Positions 1 to 9,312 of a stretch of 64,000 bases of DNA are shown here, in pieces. Position 1 is the first letter of the stretch. Every line of letters starts with the position of its first letter. Below the pieces are notes generated by a model, which made no database searches, had not been told where the DNA came from, and worked only from the letters and a program-made list of their open reading frames with translations. Source of the DNA: Streptococcaceae bacterium AF54-32pH5A (GTDB lineage: Bacteria > Bacillota > Bacilli > Lactobacillales > Streptococcaceae); contig JAQDAD010000001.1 of NCBI GenBank assembly GCA_027682205.1, positions 620,001 through 684,000 on the forward strand. The letters run 5' to 3'. A program made the translations under genes and the position numbers.

Positions 1-541
1 CCTTAGAAAAACGATTGGACTCGGTCAGGGTTAAAATAGCATCTACCACAGACCGTCTCATCATGCGAAAATCACGGACACCAGAGGGCAGGGCTACTGG
101 GCTGATTTTTTGCATGAGGCGATAAAAGAGATCAGCACAGAAACTGCGAAAGAAAGGCTCTCCCTCCCGACTGGTTCTCCGTGTCCCAACACAGTCCAAG
201 TCTGCATCCTGGTCTAGTAAGGCTTTCATTTCGAGCAACATACTAGGAGGATCCTGTAGGTCTGCATCCATCACGACCACCAAGTCTCCCGTCGCATGCT
301 GCAAGCCTGAATACAGAGCTGCTTCTTTCCCAAAATTTCGCGAGAAAGAAATATAATGCACCGCAGGATTTTGCAGTCGATAGGCCTTCAAAAGCTCCAA
401 GGTCCCATCTCTTGAGCCATCATCTACAAAGACATACTCGATCTCTGCTTCCAATTCTGGAATTAGTGCTTCCACAGACTGATAAAAAAGAGGAAGTACT
501 TCCTCTTCGTTTAAACAAGGGACAATGATTGAAATCATCAT
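1..541 (-). CDS. Family 2 glycosyltransferase, 3' end cut off by the window edge
   Basis: The reading frame starts at an ATG at 541 (a second ATG follows at once) and stays open to base 1, so only about 180 N-terminal residues are visible. They begin MMISIIVPCLNEEEVLP, the GT-A start of a family 2 glycosyltransferase. The nucleotide-binding DDGS motif and a DXD-type motif (MDADLQDPP) follow. This layout fits the DPM1/GtrB-like polyprenyl-phosphate sugar transferases, which usually end in two membrane segments, but that part lies outside the window. The start is 1 base after the galE stop, so the two are co-transcribed, which suggests a role in sugar or envelope assembly. The donor and acceptor cannot be told from the sequence. 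Confidence 0.85.
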   Translation of the reverse strand, partial: MMISIIVPCLNEEEVLPLFYQSVEALIPELEAEIEYVFVDDGSRDGTLELLKAYRLQNPAVHYISFSRNFGKEAALYSGLQHATGDLVVVMDADLQDPPSMLLEMKALLDQDADLDCVGTRRTSREGEPFFRSFCADLFYRLMQKISPVALPSGVRDFRMMRRSVVDAILTLTESNRFSK

Positions 542-542
542 C

Positions 543-1562
543 TTAGTCTTCAAATCCATTTGGATGCTTGCTTTGCCAACGCCATGCGTCTTCACACATT
601 TGAGTGATGTCGAGTTCAGCTTCCCATCCGAGCTCTGCTTTAGCTTTTGCTGGGTCTGAGTAGCAAGCAGCGATATCACCTGGGCGACGGTCTACGATGC
701 GGTAAGGAATAGGACGGCCTACCGCTTTTTCCATATTTTGGATAATTTCAAGAACGGAGTAACCTTTACCTGTTCCAAGGTTGTAAATGTTGAGTCCTGA
801 ACCTTTTTGGATCTTTTGTAGAGCCGCTACGTGTCCTTTGGCTAGGTCCACAACGTGGATATAGTCACGAACACCAGTTCCATCTTCCGTATCGTAATCA
901 TCTCCAAACACTTGCACTTGCTCTAGTTTGCCCACTGCTACTTGTGAAACATAAGGCAAGAGATTGTTTGGAATTCCGTTTGGATTTTCTCCCAAGTCTC
1001 CACTTTCATGCGCTCCGATTGGGTTGAAGTAACGAAGCAAGACCACATTCCATTCTGAGTCTGCCTTGTGGATATCCGTCAAAATTTCCTCTAACATGAG
1101 CTTAGTACGGCCGTATGGATTGGTCACTGAAAGCGGGAAATCTTCTAGGATTGGAACTGTATGAGGATCTCCGTAAACTGTCGCCGAAGAACTGAAGATG
1201 ATGTTCTTACAGTTGTTTTCTTCCATAGCTTTCAAAAGGCTGACAGTTCCTGCGATATTATTGTCATAATAGGCAAGAGGGATACGTGTTGATTCACCAA
1301 CAGCCTTCAAACCAGCAAAGTGAATGACACCAGTCGGCTCTTCCTGCTTGAAAATATCTCTGAGGGTATCTGTGTCACGGATATCTGCCTCATAGAAAGG
1401 AATCTCAACTCCTGTAATTTTTTCAACAACTTCTAAACTCTTACGATTGCTGTTAACAAGATTATCCACCACAACGACTTGATGACCTGCTTGGATCAAC
1501 TCAATAACAGTATGGGTTCCGATAAACCCGGCACCACCCGTTACCAAAATCTTTTCTTGCAT
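543..1562 (-). CDS. galE: UDP-glucose 4-epimerase
   Basis: This 339-residue protein interconverts UDP-glucose and UDP-galactose in the cytoplasm, feeding galactose use and surface polysaccharide synthesis. It is an extended short-chain dehydrogenase. The NAD-binding GGAGFIGTH motif is at residues 9-17, the catalytic SSSATVYG segment is near 124-131, and YGRTK is the YxxxK motif. Length is normal for GalE. GAGGAAAAAAG precedes the ATG. The glycosyltransferase gene follows after 1 base, so both are likely one unit. Specificity for UDP-GlcNAc as well cannot be excluded from sequence. Confidence 0.95.
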   Translation of the reverse strand: MQEKILVTGGAGFIGTHTVIELIQAGHQVVVVDNLVNSNRKSLEVVEKITGVEIPFYEADIRDTDTLRDIFKQEEPTGVIHFAGLKAVGESTRIPLAYYDNNIAGTVSLLKAMEENNCKNIIFSSSATVYGDPHTVPILEDFPLSVTNPYGRTKLMLEEILTDIHKADSEWNVVLLRYFNPIGAHESGDLGENPNGIPNNLLPYVSQVAVGKLEQVQVFGDDYDTEDGTGVRDYIHVVDLAKGHVAALQKIQKGSGLNIYNLGTGKGYSVLEIIQNMEKAVGRPIPYRIVDRRPGDIAACYSDPAKAKAELGWEAELDITQMCEDAWRWQSKHPNGFED

Positions 1563-1664
1563 CTTTTTTCCTCGATTCTTGGATTATTTTTTCTTATTTT
1601 ACCATTTTTGATAGGGAATGTCATTCGCCATCCTAGAGGGTAAGCTAAAATTTCAGTAAAATTC

Positions 1665-2768
1665 TTATTCACATTTTACTCGTTTGACATAGTTTACAAT
1701 TGGATAGTTTATTGGATCCAAGGTCAACTCCTTGTCTTGGATCAGTTGAGCTAAGTGGTAACCAATGATAGGACCCGTCGTCAGACCTGATGACCCTAGT
1801 CCACTAGCCGCATAGACACCTGCTAAACCTGGGACTTGTCCAAAAAATGGCGAAAAATCTCTGGTATAGGCGCGGATTCCTACTCGCTCACCTCTGATAG
1901 TAGCTTCAGCCAAGGCTGGGTAGTATGGCAAGGCTGCTTCCTCCATTTGTTGGAGTAAGCCTTCATCCACCGCCAAGTCAAACCCCATATCGTTTTCATG
2001 GGTAGCGCCTAAGGACAATTTCCCACCTGCAAAAGGAATCAAATCCCACTCCCCTTCTGGCATGACAACAGGGTAGTTTTCCATGTCTTGTCCTAGTTGA
2101 TAATCTCGTAGTTGTCCCTTTTGTGGACGAATATCCACTTCATATCCTAAGGGTTCTAATATGTGCCCCAACCAAGCTCCCGTTGCCAAAATAACCTGAT
2201 TAAACACCTCTTCACCAATCTGGTAGCCTGATGATACAGGTGTCAGTCTCACTTTTTCTTTGACCAGATTGACTTGACTGGCTTCCAGCAAACGAGTCAC
2301 TAAGAGTTGACCATCTACTCTAGCTCCACCAGAAGCATAGAGCAGGCGATCAAATCCATGCAAACCAAGAAAGTAGCTATCTGCAGACGCTTGTTCTAGG
2401 ATGGCTAACTGGCCTATCAAGGGAGATTCTTCTCTACGCTGGAGGGCTAGTTGATAAAGTTCTTCCAACTTGGACTCATCCTTTTTCAAGAGAAAAACTC
2501 CCGAACGCTGGTAAAAGTCGATTTCTTGCCCTGACTTCTCTAAATCGGCCAACAAATCCACATAAAAGTCCGCTCCCAAGCGCGCCATCTTGTACCAGGC
2601 TTTATTTCGGCGTTTGGAAAACCAAGGACTGATAATTCCTGCTGCTGCCTTGGTAGCCTGACCCTGTCCATGATCAAAAACGGTCACCTCTAAATCTGCT
2701 TCTTTGGAGAGGTAGTAGGCGGCTGTGGCACCTACAATTCCTGCTCCAATAATGGCAACTTTTTTCAT
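1665..2768 (-). CDS. FAD-dependent oxidoreductase, DAO family
   Basis: A 367-residue flavoprotein of the D-amino-acid oxidase/glycine oxidase superfamily. The N-terminus holds the FAD-binding dinucleotide fold (VAIIGAGIVGATAAYYL). The C-terminal glycine-rich FAD motif (YAASGLGSSGLTTGP) lies near the end. No signal peptide is seen, so it is cytoplasmic. An in-frame GTG three codons upstream (2777) is possible, but AGGAA sits about ten bases before the ATG and almost touches the GTG, so I chose the ATG. The Nif3-like gene ends 16 bases upstream, which suggests one operon. The substrate is unknown; D-amino acids, glycine or sarcosine-like amines are typical of the family. Confidence 0.85.
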   Translation of the reverse strand: MKKVAIIGAGIVGATAAYYLSKEADLEVTVFDHGQGQATKAAAGIISPWFSKRRNKAWYKMARLGADFYVDLLADLEKSGQEIDFYQRSGVFLLKKDESKLEELYQLALQRREESPLIGQLAILEQASADSYFLGLHGFDRLLYASGGARVDGQLLVTRLLEASQVNLVKEKVRLTPVSSGYQIGEEVFNQVILATGAWLGHILEPLGYEVDIRPQKGQLRDYQLGQDMENYPVVMPEGEWDLIPFAGGKLSLGATHENDMGFDLAVDEGLLQQMEEAALPYYPALAEATIRGERVGIRAYTRDFSPFFGQVPGLAGVYAASGLGSSGLTTGPIIGYHLAQLIQDKELTLDPINYPIVNYVKRVKCE

Positions 2769-2784
2769 TATCTTCACTTCCTAA

Positions 2785-3582
2785 CTAGATATGGTGGAAA
2801 GGATTGGTCGATGCTTGACTAGGCAAAATATCAATAGACCAGCCCTTTTCCGCCTTCCATTGAGTAAGGAGCTCAGCGATTTTTTCGACAAAAAGAATTT
2901 CAATATAGTGGCCTGGGTCCAGCGCCAACAAGCCATCAGACAACATATCCTGAGCTGTGTGATAATAAATATCCCCAGTGATATAGACATCAGCTCCTTT
3001 TGCCAAAGCATCAGAGTAGAAAGACTGCCCACTTCCACCACAGATGGCCACTCTTGAAATTGGCTTCTGCAAATCAGTCTCTTGATAATGCACCATTCGA
3101 AGGCTATCTAGACCAAAGACTTGCTTGACATGACTGGCGAATTCTCCAAAGGTCTGAGGCTGAATATTCCCAATCCGCCCAATCCCACGTTCAGGACCTG
3201 TCTCCTGCAGATAAGTCGCCTCCTGAATTCCCAGCATCTGGCAGAACCAGTCATTGAGGCCATTCTCGACAATGTCGATATTAGTATGACTGACATAAAC
3301 GGCAATGTCATGTTTGATGAGGTCGATGTAAATCTGATTTTGCGGAAGGTTGGCTACCAAGTCCTTGATGGGACGAAAGATCGGCGCGTGCTTGACGATG
3401 ATCAAATCCACACCCTTTTCAATGGCCTCTGCCACCGTCTCTTCACGAATATCAAGGGCAACCATGACTCTTTGAATATTCTTGTCTAGAGTCCCGATTT
3501 GCAGACCACGACTATCCCCCTCCATGGAAAATTCCTGGGGGCAAAAGGCTTCATAAGCTTGGATCACTTCACTTGCTAACAT
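2785..3582 (-). CDS. Nif3-like dinuclear metal centre protein (GTP cyclohydrolase I type 2 homologue)
   Basis: A 265-residue member of the Nif3/YqfO/YbgI family, cytoplasmic proteins that bind two metal ions and whose cellular role is still poorly defined. Family landmarks are [18 protein letters not shown], the central GGSGQSF and the TGDIYYH segment, which supply the metal-binding histidines and acids. A longer frame opens upstream, but GGAGG lies six bases before the ATG at 3582 and the family begins with this helix ([14 protein letters not shown]), so the shorter start is chosen. The start overlaps the end of trmK by 14 bases. The trmK-nif3 pair is a common Firmicutes neighbourhood. Confidence 0.9.
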   Translation of the reverse strand: MLASEVIQAYEAFCPQEFSMEGDSRGLQIGTLDKNIQRVMVALDIREETVAEAIEKGVDLIIVKHAPIFRPIKDLVANLPQNQIYIDLIKHDIAVYVSHTNIDIVENGLNDWFCQMLGIQEATYLQETGPERGIGRIGNIQPQTFGEFASHVKQVFGLDSLRMVHYQETDLQKPISRVAICGGSGQSFYSDALAKGADVYITGDIYYHTAQDMLSDGLLALDPGHYIEILFVEKIAELLTQWKAEKGWSIDILPSQASTNPFHHI

Positions 3583-4246
3583 AGAATACCTCCTTGATGG
3601 CTTGAATTTTATCTGCCAGAATCTGACGTTCCTCCAAATTCTTTTCTGGGATTTGACTGAGGGCAACCTCTAACTTAGCTGCTTCTCTCTGCCACTTTTG
3701 AACGAAAACTGGGCTGACTTCTTTGGACAAGAAAGGTCCAAAGCGAACATCACTAGCTGCTAGCTTCATTTTTCCCGCTTCCACCACTAGAATTTCATAA
3801 AACTTGCCAGCCTCTTCTAGGATACTTTCGGCTACAATCTGAAATCCGTTGTCTTGCAACCAGATACGCAAGTCATCTTCACGATTATTGGGCTGGAGGA
3901 TTAAACGTTCTACACTCGCAAGTTTATCCAATCCTTCTTGCAATATGGTCGTAATCAAACGCCCTCCCATACCAGCAATGGTGATGACCGTCACTTGGTC
4001 TTCCTCTTCAAAGGCTGCCAAGCCATTGGCTAAACGGACTTGGATTTTCTCCTTTAACCCGTGAGCTTCAACATTTTTAACCGCAGACTGGTAGGGTCCT
4101 TCTACGACCTCACCTGCAATGGCAGTTTCAATTTGACCTCTTTCTACCAACTCAATAGGCAGATAAGCATGGTCACTCCCCACATCTAGTAAAACAGCTC
4201 CCTGTGGCACAAAGGAAGCCACTAATTCTAATCTCTTTGAAATCAT
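3569..4246 (-). CDS. trmK: tRNA (adenine-N1)-methyltransferase TrmK
   Basis: A 225-residue SAM-dependent methyltransferase that methylates N1 of adenine 22 in bacterial tRNA. The SAM-binding motif I ([12 protein letters not shown]) is near residues 19-30, and VTIAGMGG is the family-specific motif IV. The C-terminus is a helical, charged region typical of TrmK. Length matches the family. Its last codons overlap the start of the Nif3-like gene, implying translational coupling. A P-type ATPase gene with its own terminator lies upstream, so trmK probably starts the trmK-nif3-DAO unit. Confidence 0.92.
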   Translation of the reverse strand: MISKRLELVASFVPQGAVLLDVGSDHAYLPIELVERGQIETAIAGEVVEGPYQSAVKNVEAHGLKEKIQVRLANGLAAFEEEDQVTVITIAGMGGRLITTILQEGLDKLASVERLILQPNNREDDLRIWLQDNGFQIVAESILEEAGKFYEILVVEAGKMKLAASDVRFGPFLSKEVSPVFVQKWQREAAKLEVALSQIPEKNLEERQILADKIQAIKEVFYVSK

Positions 4247-4315
4247 CTTCTCTCACTTTCCAAAACTCTATTACCTCTTATTATACCATATTTCAGTTAG
4301 CAATCTTGCACCTAA

Positions 4316-4345
4316 AAAGACCGCAATCTACAGATTGCAGCCTTT
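4316..4345 (-). terminator. Terminator of the P-type ATPase gene
   Basis: Read on the minus strand, the arms GCAATCT and AGATTGC close over two bases and are followed by a CTTTTT tract, just after the ATPase stop codon. Confidence 0.75.
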
Positions 4346-4347
4346 CT

Positions 4348-6684
4348 TTATTTTCTAGCATGATAGCGACTGGTCAGGATGAAAATCACGGTAAAGACCA
4401 GCATCATAGCACCATAAACAGGCAATGTTTGTCCTGTCAAGGTCGAAATTTCAAGCAGTTTTTGAATTCTTGGGAAGAGAGCTGTAGCTAGGAAGCCTCC
4501 CACAGACCAGACAATCAAAAGCACACGCCAGAGGGTGAATGGCATACAGGCTCTAAATACGGATAAGAAACCGATAGACCCAAGGAGATAATAGAGGAGG
4601 GTTGAGATTTCTAACTCTGACCAACCTTGGCTAGCCCCAAAGATTTTCACAAAAAGCACACTGAAGACGACCATAAGTGCACTTGGTAGGGCACGAAGCA
4701 TGGATCTTCTGAGGAAATTTGGCTCAACAGGTTTGATATTTCGCTCAAAAGTCAGAACAAATGGCGGGAAACCTTCCACGAACTGATCAATCATGGTAAT
4801 CTGAATCGGAATGAAAGGGAAAATCAAAATCCACTCAGACCGTCCTAGAAGAGCACTGGCGATACAGATGACTGTGAGCAAGAAGGAATAAATGGTCTTT
4901 ATCAAGAAAATCGGTGCAATATGGGCAATGTTATTGACCACACGACGACCTTCAAAGAGAATCTCAGGAACATCATTAAAGTCTGAGTTCAATAGAACCA
5001 GATTAGCAATCTGACGAGTCGCAGGATCTCCCTCAGCCATCACGATAGAACAATCCGCCTCACGAAGGGCCAGGATGTCATTGACCCCGTCCCCCGTCAT
5101 AGCCGTTGTATGACCCGCTTTTTTCAGCGTTTGGATGATGAGTTTCTTTTGATGAGGAGAAACACGTCCGAAAATCGCAGTCTCCTCCGCCATGGCCATC
5201 AATGCCTCATCCGTAATTTTTGAACAGTCTACATAGCTGTCATAGTCCGCAAAACCGGCCTTCTGGGCAATGCTGGAAACAGTGACTGGATTGTCACCAG
5301 AGATAATCTTGAGCCCCACTTCCTGAGAACGGAGATAGTCTAGCGTCACAGCTGCTCCTTCTCGAATGGGATCCAAGATCTCCAGTAAGGCCAAAGCCTG
5401 AATATCAGATGGTTTCTGGGGCTTTTGATGGTCTAGTTTTTCCTGACTGAGAGCCAAGACCAAGACACGCGAACCTCTCTCCAAGGCCTCTCTAGCTTCA
5501 GGGACTTCAGAGTCCAACAACATCTCAGGTGCCCCTAAGAAAACCGTCCCCAGACCTTCCAACTCCATTGCTCCCCACTTGCGGTCGCTTGAGAAAGGAA
5601 GATTGGAAAGCATAGGATGAGCAACTTCTCCCACAAAACGCTTTCGAATAGCTTGGGCTGTTGGATTTTTATCCTCACTATGAGCGATGTAGCTGGTTAG
5701 AATACTGGCAATAGCCTCGTCACCATAAGTTTCCGTCAGTGGAAGAACATCCTCCACCTGCATCTTTCCTTGGGTGATGGTTCCCGTCTTGTCCAGACAG
5801 AGCATATCCACGCGCGCCAAGGTCTCAACAGAGTACATCTCCTGTACCAAAACCTTTTTCAGACCCAGCTTAATCACCGCAGTCAAAAGAGAGGTGATGG
5901 TCAAAAGGGCGATTCCCTTAGGCAACATGCCCAAAAGTGCTGTCGAAGAATTTACAACGGATGACTTGAGAGGTAAACCTTTTAAAATCAAGGCTTCTAG
6001 CAAGAGAGCCAGACCAAATGGAATGATAATCTTCCCAGTGAAACCAGCTAGCTTGTCCAGCGATTTCATGATACGGGAGTTGATGGGTTTCACTGTCTTA
6101 GCTTCCAGCATGAGTTTGGAAGCATAGTTTTCTGCCCCGACATGGTGAACTTGAGCCAAAACTGACCCACTAGCTAAGAAACTTCCAGACAAAAGCAAGG
6201 CGTCCACTTCTTTTCGCACCAAATCACTCTCACCCGTCAACATGGCTTCATTGACTTCCGCAAAGCCTTCCAAAACCAAGGCATCACTAGGAATCTGCTC
6301 TCCTGCAGACAAACGAATGACATCTCCTAACACCAATTCTTCTGGATTGAGAGCGACTTCTTGGCCATCACGGATGGTTTTGACCTTTTCCTTGGTCATG
6401 AGATTGAGCTTGTCCACCATATGTTTGGCCCGTAGCTCAGTCACAATCCCAGAAAAAGCGTTAAAGCAAATAACGGCAAAGAAAACCAGATTGCTCCAAG
6501 CCTGCACAAAGGCCAGCGCTAGGGCAATGGCAAAGTTCAAAGCGTTAAAAAGGGTAAAGACATTTCGTTTGATGATTTGCCAAGTACTGGTACTAGCTGA
6601 AGCGGTAAAGTCATTGACCAAACCTTGAGCCTGTCTTTCCTTGACTTCTCTTTGGGTTAATCCCATTATCTTATTTTTATCCAT
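4348..6684 (-). CDS. Cation-transporting P-type ATPase (CtpE-like, possible calcium pump)
   Basis: A 778-residue E1-E2 ATPase in the cytoplasmic membrane. The actuator-domain TGES motif is near residue 150, the phosphorylation motif DKTGT near 300, and the TGDGVND hinge near 530. Membrane pairs precede the actuator, flank residue 230-270, and about six segments follow the hinge. There is no N-terminal metal-binding Cys domain, so it is not a copper or cadmium type. Membrane segment 4 reads MLPKGIALL, close to the PEGL-type motif of CtpE-like pumps, for which calcium has been proposed. The ion here is inference. Two starts are possible (6684 and 6696) and neither has a strong ribosome site. 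A TATGAT at 6689-6694 with an upstream TG could give a nearly leaderless mRNA. It is divergent from plsC. Confidence 0.88.
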   Translation of the reverse strand: MDKNKIMGLTQREVKERQAQGLVNDFTASASTSTWQIIKRNVFTLFNALNFAIALALAFVQAWSNLVFFAVICFNAFSGIVTELRAKHMVDKLNLMTKEKVKTIRDGQEVALNPEELVLGDVIRLSAGEQIPSDALVLEGFAEVNEAMLTGESDLVRKEVDALLLSGSFLASGSVLAQVHHVGAENYASKLMLEAKTVKPINSRIMKSLDKLAGFTGKIIIPFGLALLLEALILKGLPLKSSVVNSSTALLGMLPKGIALLTITSLLTAVIKLGLKKVLVQEMYSVETLARVDMLCLDKTGTITQGKMQVEDVLPLTETYGDEAIASILTSYIAHSEDKNPTAQAIRKRFVGEVAHPMLSNLPFSSDRKWGAMELEGLGTVFLGAPEMLLDSEVPEAREALERGSRVLVLALSQEKLDHQKPQKPSDIQALALLEILDPIREGAAVTLDYLRSQEVGLKIISGDNPVTVSSIAQKAGFADYDSYVDCSKITDEALMAMAEETAIFGRVSPHQKKLIIQTLKKAGHTTAMTGDGVNDILALREADCSIVMAEGDPATRQIANLVLLNSDFNDVPEILFEGRRVVNNIAHIAPIFLIKTIYSFLLTVICIASALLGRSEWILIFPFIPIQITMIDQFVEGFPPFVLTFERNIKPVEPNFLRRSMLRALPSALMVVFSVLFVKIFGASQGWSELEISTLLYYLLGSIGFLSVFRACMPFTLWRVLLIVWSVGGFLATALFPRIQKLLEISTLTGQTLPVYGAMMLVFTVIFILTSRYHARK

Positions 6685-6758
6685 GAATTCTATCATATCA
6701 TTTTTTCTAGCAGAATTCTAATCTCATCCAAAATATCTCCACTGATAACTGAAAAAGT

Positions 6759-6787
6759 TTGCCAGTAGTCTTTCGATAAGGTATAAT
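6759..6787 (+). promoter_or_regulatory. Sigma-70 promoter of plsC
   Basis: TTGCCA at 6759-6764 and TATAAT at 6782-6787 are separated by 17 bases, about 30 bases ahead of the plsC start. AAGGAG follows before the ATG. Confidence 0.85.
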
Positions 6788-6817
6788 AATAAAAGCAAGA
6801 CAATCGAAGGAGATCTC

Positions 6818-7567
6818 ATGTTTTATACTTATTTGCGTGGACTAGTCATGCTGATTTTGTGGTCCATCAATGGCAATGCCCACTATCACAATACTGATAA
6901 AATCCCTAATCGAGACGAAAACTATATCCTCGTCGCTCCTCATCGTACCTGGTGGGATCCTGTATATATGGCCTTTGCGACCAAGCCAAAACAGTTCATC
7001 TTTATGGCCAAAAAAGAGCTTTTTAGCAACCGCATCTTTGGCTGGTGGATCCGTATGTGTGGCGCCTTTCCTATCGACCGGGAAAATCCTAGCGCTTCTG
7101 CCATCAAGTATCCTATCAACGTCCTCAAAAAAAGCGACCGTTCTCTCATCATGTTCCCAAGTGGGAGCCGCCACTCAAACGATGTCAAGGGTGGCGTAGC
7201 CTTGATTGCCAAAATGGCCAAGGTCCGTATCATGCCTGTCACCTACACCGGTCCCATGACCTTGAAAGGCTTGGTTAGCCGCGAGCGTGTCGATATGAAC
7301 TTTGGAAATCCAATCGATATCTCAGACATCAAGAAAATGAATGATGAAGGAATCGAAATGGTTGCAGATCGTATCCAAGCAGAATTCCAACGTTTGGATG
7401 AAGAAACCAAACAATGGCACAACGATCAAAAACCAAACCCACTCTGGTGGTTTGTCCGCATCCCTGCCCTTATCCTTGCAGTGCTTGTTGGTATCCTAAC
7501 GATTATCTTTACCTTCATCGCAAGCTTTATCTGGAATCCAGATAAAAAGAGAGAGGCTCTTGGTTAA
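6818..7567 (+). CDS. plsC: 1-acyl-sn-glycerol-3-phosphate acyltransferase
   Basis: A 249-residue membrane enzyme that acylates lysophosphatidic acid to phosphatidic acid in phospholipid synthesis. The acyltransferase HX4D motif appears as APHRTWWD (about residues 41-48). The glycerophosphate-binding FPSGSR motif, a variant of FPEGTR, is near 114. An N-terminal hydrophobic stretch and a C-terminal segment (ALILAVLVGILTIIFTFIASF) anchor it. It is the only + strand gene in the first 33 kb and has its own promoter and a shared downstream terminator. It may act on other lysophospholipids, but the core function is well supported. Confidence 0.92.
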   Translation: MFYTYLRGLVMLILWSINGNAHYHNTDKIPNRDENYILVAPHRTWWDPVYMAFATKPKQFIFMAKKELFSNRIFGWWIRMCGAFPIDRENPSASAIKYPINVLKKSDRSLIMFPSGSRHSNDVKGGVALIAKMAKVRIMPVTYTGPMTLKGLVSRERVDMNFGNPIDISDIKKMNDEGIEMVADRIQAEFQRLDEETKQWHNDQKPNPLWWFVRIPALILAVLVGILTIIFTFIASFIWNPDKKREALG

Positions 7568-7575
7568 AAAATACA

Positions 7576-7605
7576 ATTATCCCTTGGCTTTTGCCAAGGG
7601 ATAAT
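7576..7605. terminator. Bidirectional terminator between plsC and the esterase gene
   Basis: A perfect 13-bp stem (ATTATCCCTTGGC with GCCAAGGGATAAT) and a four-base loop are flanked by T-rich and A-rich sequence on the two sides. It serves the two convergent units. Confidence 0.88.
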
Positions 7606-7609
7606 CCTT

Positions 7610-8302
7610 TTATTCGATTTTCCATTTTTGGGCCAACCAGCTGGAAAAGGCTAAAAATCTCTCAGCTACTTGCTCATGATGCCCATAAGGATCAAAGACA
7701 AACTGACCATTCGGATAGTGTTTCTGAAGACTGGTATGGATCTGCTCAGCATAGGCTGGTGCTTGAGCCAAGCGATTGGTATGATGGGCTCCTTCTGTTT
7801 GACCATTCTGTAAATACAGTAAACAGTCCAAATTTTTCACCTTTTCTTCCTTGCAGTAAGCAACAAAATCAGGATACCAAAAGGAACCGCAGATAGAGAA
7901 GATACAGGAGACCTTATCAAAACGGAAAAGACTGTATACAGCAGCCAATCCACCTAGTGAGTAACCCCCATAGGCAAGGCGATTTTTGTCCAGGCGATAA
8001 AGCGACTGCAACCTGTCTAAAAGACCACCAAATAAGTGACCATGATAGGCATTTGCCTGACCACCAAAATCTGGAGCCCCATCTCTCAGAGCAGATGCCT
8101 TCCAGGGAGTGTAGTCATCTAGGCGATCTTTAGAAGTCAAACCCACTAAAATCACAGATTCGGAAAGAGATGATAGGAAATCCAAGTTTCCATCATTTAA
8201 GAGAATAGCTGGATAGGTTTGATTGGGATTATAGGTCGAAGGAAGGCTGATTTTGACTTGGATTCCTTCCCAATCAAACTCATTATTTATTGATAAAGTC
8301 AT
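7610..8302 (-). CDS. Putative esterase, alpha/beta hydrolase, at the end of an iron-type ABC operon
   Basis: A 230-residue hydrolase of the putative-esterase family (the family of Fes, IroE and esterase D). The nucleophile elbow GGYSLGG places the catalytic Ser near residue 115, and a candidate catalytic His sits in the YGHHE segment near the C-terminus. No signal peptide is visible, so it should be cytoplasmic. The chosen ATG at 8302 overlaps the lipoprotein gene by 20 bases. An ATG at 8323 would add seven residues. Because it follows a siderophore-type importer, it may cleave an imported ester-linked siderophore, as Fes does. That role is inferred from context only. Confidence 0.75.
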   Translation of the reverse strand: MTLSINNEFDWEGIQVKISLPSTYNPNQTYPAILLNDGNLDFLSSLSESVILVGLTSKDRLDDYTPWKASALRDGAPDFGGQANAYHGHLFGGLLDRLQSLYRLDKNRLAYGGYSLGGLAAVYSLFRFDKVSCIFSICGSFWYPDFVAYCKEEKVKNLDCLLYLQNGQTEGAHHTNRLAQAPAYAEQIHTSLQKHYPNGQFVFDPYGHHEQVAERFLAFSSWLAQKWKIE

Positions 8303-9293
8303 TGATTTTCTCAAGGGAATCAATCACTGCTGGACCATAATCCATCAACTCATCGTATGAGATAGTCATGATTTTTTGATTCTTAATTGCAGGAACGTTT
8401 TCCAAAACCTCATTTGCCTTCATCAACTCTACTGCCTTGGCATCCAATTTTTTATTGCGGTCGCTGGTTACATAGATAATCAATTCAGGATCCATTGACA
8501 CGAGATTTTCCAAGGTCAAGCCTGATGTTCCCGTTGCAACGTTGGTATAACCAAGTTGATTTAGCAGGCTTTCTTGCAAAGCAGACTTGTAAGCACCGAA
8601 GGTTTCGTCGTTATATGCAACCATAATCAAAGCCTTTTTCTTCTCACCTTGGCTTGTTGGATTTGCTTTCTTAACAGCGTCAATTTTAGCTTGTAATTGA
8701 GCTGCGTATTCATTAGCCTTGTCCTGAGCATTAAAAATCATTCCAAGATTTTTGACATCTTCTACAATATTCCCCAAATCTTGCTGAATCGTTGAAAGAG
8801 ATGCTTTTTGTGTATAGACTGGGATTTTATTTTCATTCCAAGTGCTAACTGTCCCCAAGGATTTTTCAGAAAACATCATGTTTCGACCCATCACAGCATC
8901 TGGCTCATAAGAAAGGACTGTCTCTTGTGAGACTGTTTTTTTATCACCGATTTGAGGAATAGTCGCAATCGCGTCCTTGTATTTACCTGTTACGGCATTG
9001 TCTGGGTTGAGCATGCCAGCAATTTTATCCTTCAAGCCTAACTCCAACAAGATTTCAGTGGTTGAGAGATTGTTGGTGATAACTTTTTCAGGTGCCTTGT
9101 CAAAGACTTGCTCGACTTCACTTCCCTTAGCATCATAGGTTTTGACCGTTAGTGGATAAGTCGTCTCTGTGCTCGCCTTTTGACTTGTTTCTGTGCTAGA
9201 TTGTGTAGTAGCTTTTTCTGTAGTAGTGTTGCCACAAGCTACCATGGTTAGGGTAGCTACTGTTACGAGTAAAATACTGAGTGTTTTTTTCAT
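8283..9293 (-). CDS. Iron/siderophore-type ABC transporter substrate-binding lipoprotein
   Basis: A 336-residue lipoprotein with a lipobox ending VAC and the modified Cys near residue 20, followed by a Ser/Thr/Glu linker. The mature part is a class III (TroA/FepB/BtuF-like) binding fold of two lobes joined by a long helix (about residues 180-215). Phrases such as KVITNNLSTTEILLELGL and MDPELIIYVTSD are typical of FecB/FhuD-type receptors. It sits behind the ATPase and permease genes in one operon. The ligand is unknown: ferric siderophore, haem or cobalamin are the options, and iron is the most common in this family. Confidence 0.85.
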   Translation of the reverse strand: MKKTLSILLVTVATLTMVACGNTTTEKATTQSSTETSQKASTETTYPLTVKTYDAKGSEVEQVFDKAPEKVITNNLSTTEILLELGLKDKIAGMLNPDNAVTGKYKDAIATIPQIGDKKTVSQETVLSYEPDAVMGRNMMFSEKSLGTVSTWNENKIPVYTQKASLSTIQQDLGNIVEDVKNLGMIFNAQDKANEYAAQLQAKIDAVKKANPTSQGEKKKALIMVAYNDETFGAYKSALQESLLNQLGYTNVATGTSGLTLENLVSMDPELIIYVTSDRNKKLDAKAVELMKANEVLENVPAIKNQKIMTISYDELMDYGPAVIDSLEKINDFINK

Positions 9294-9312
9294 CTTGTTT
9301 TCCTTTTCATTT

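Noticed and set aside
2791..3057. Frames on both strands within the Nif3-like gene
   Set aside because: Shadows of a gene whose family motifs are clear in one frame.
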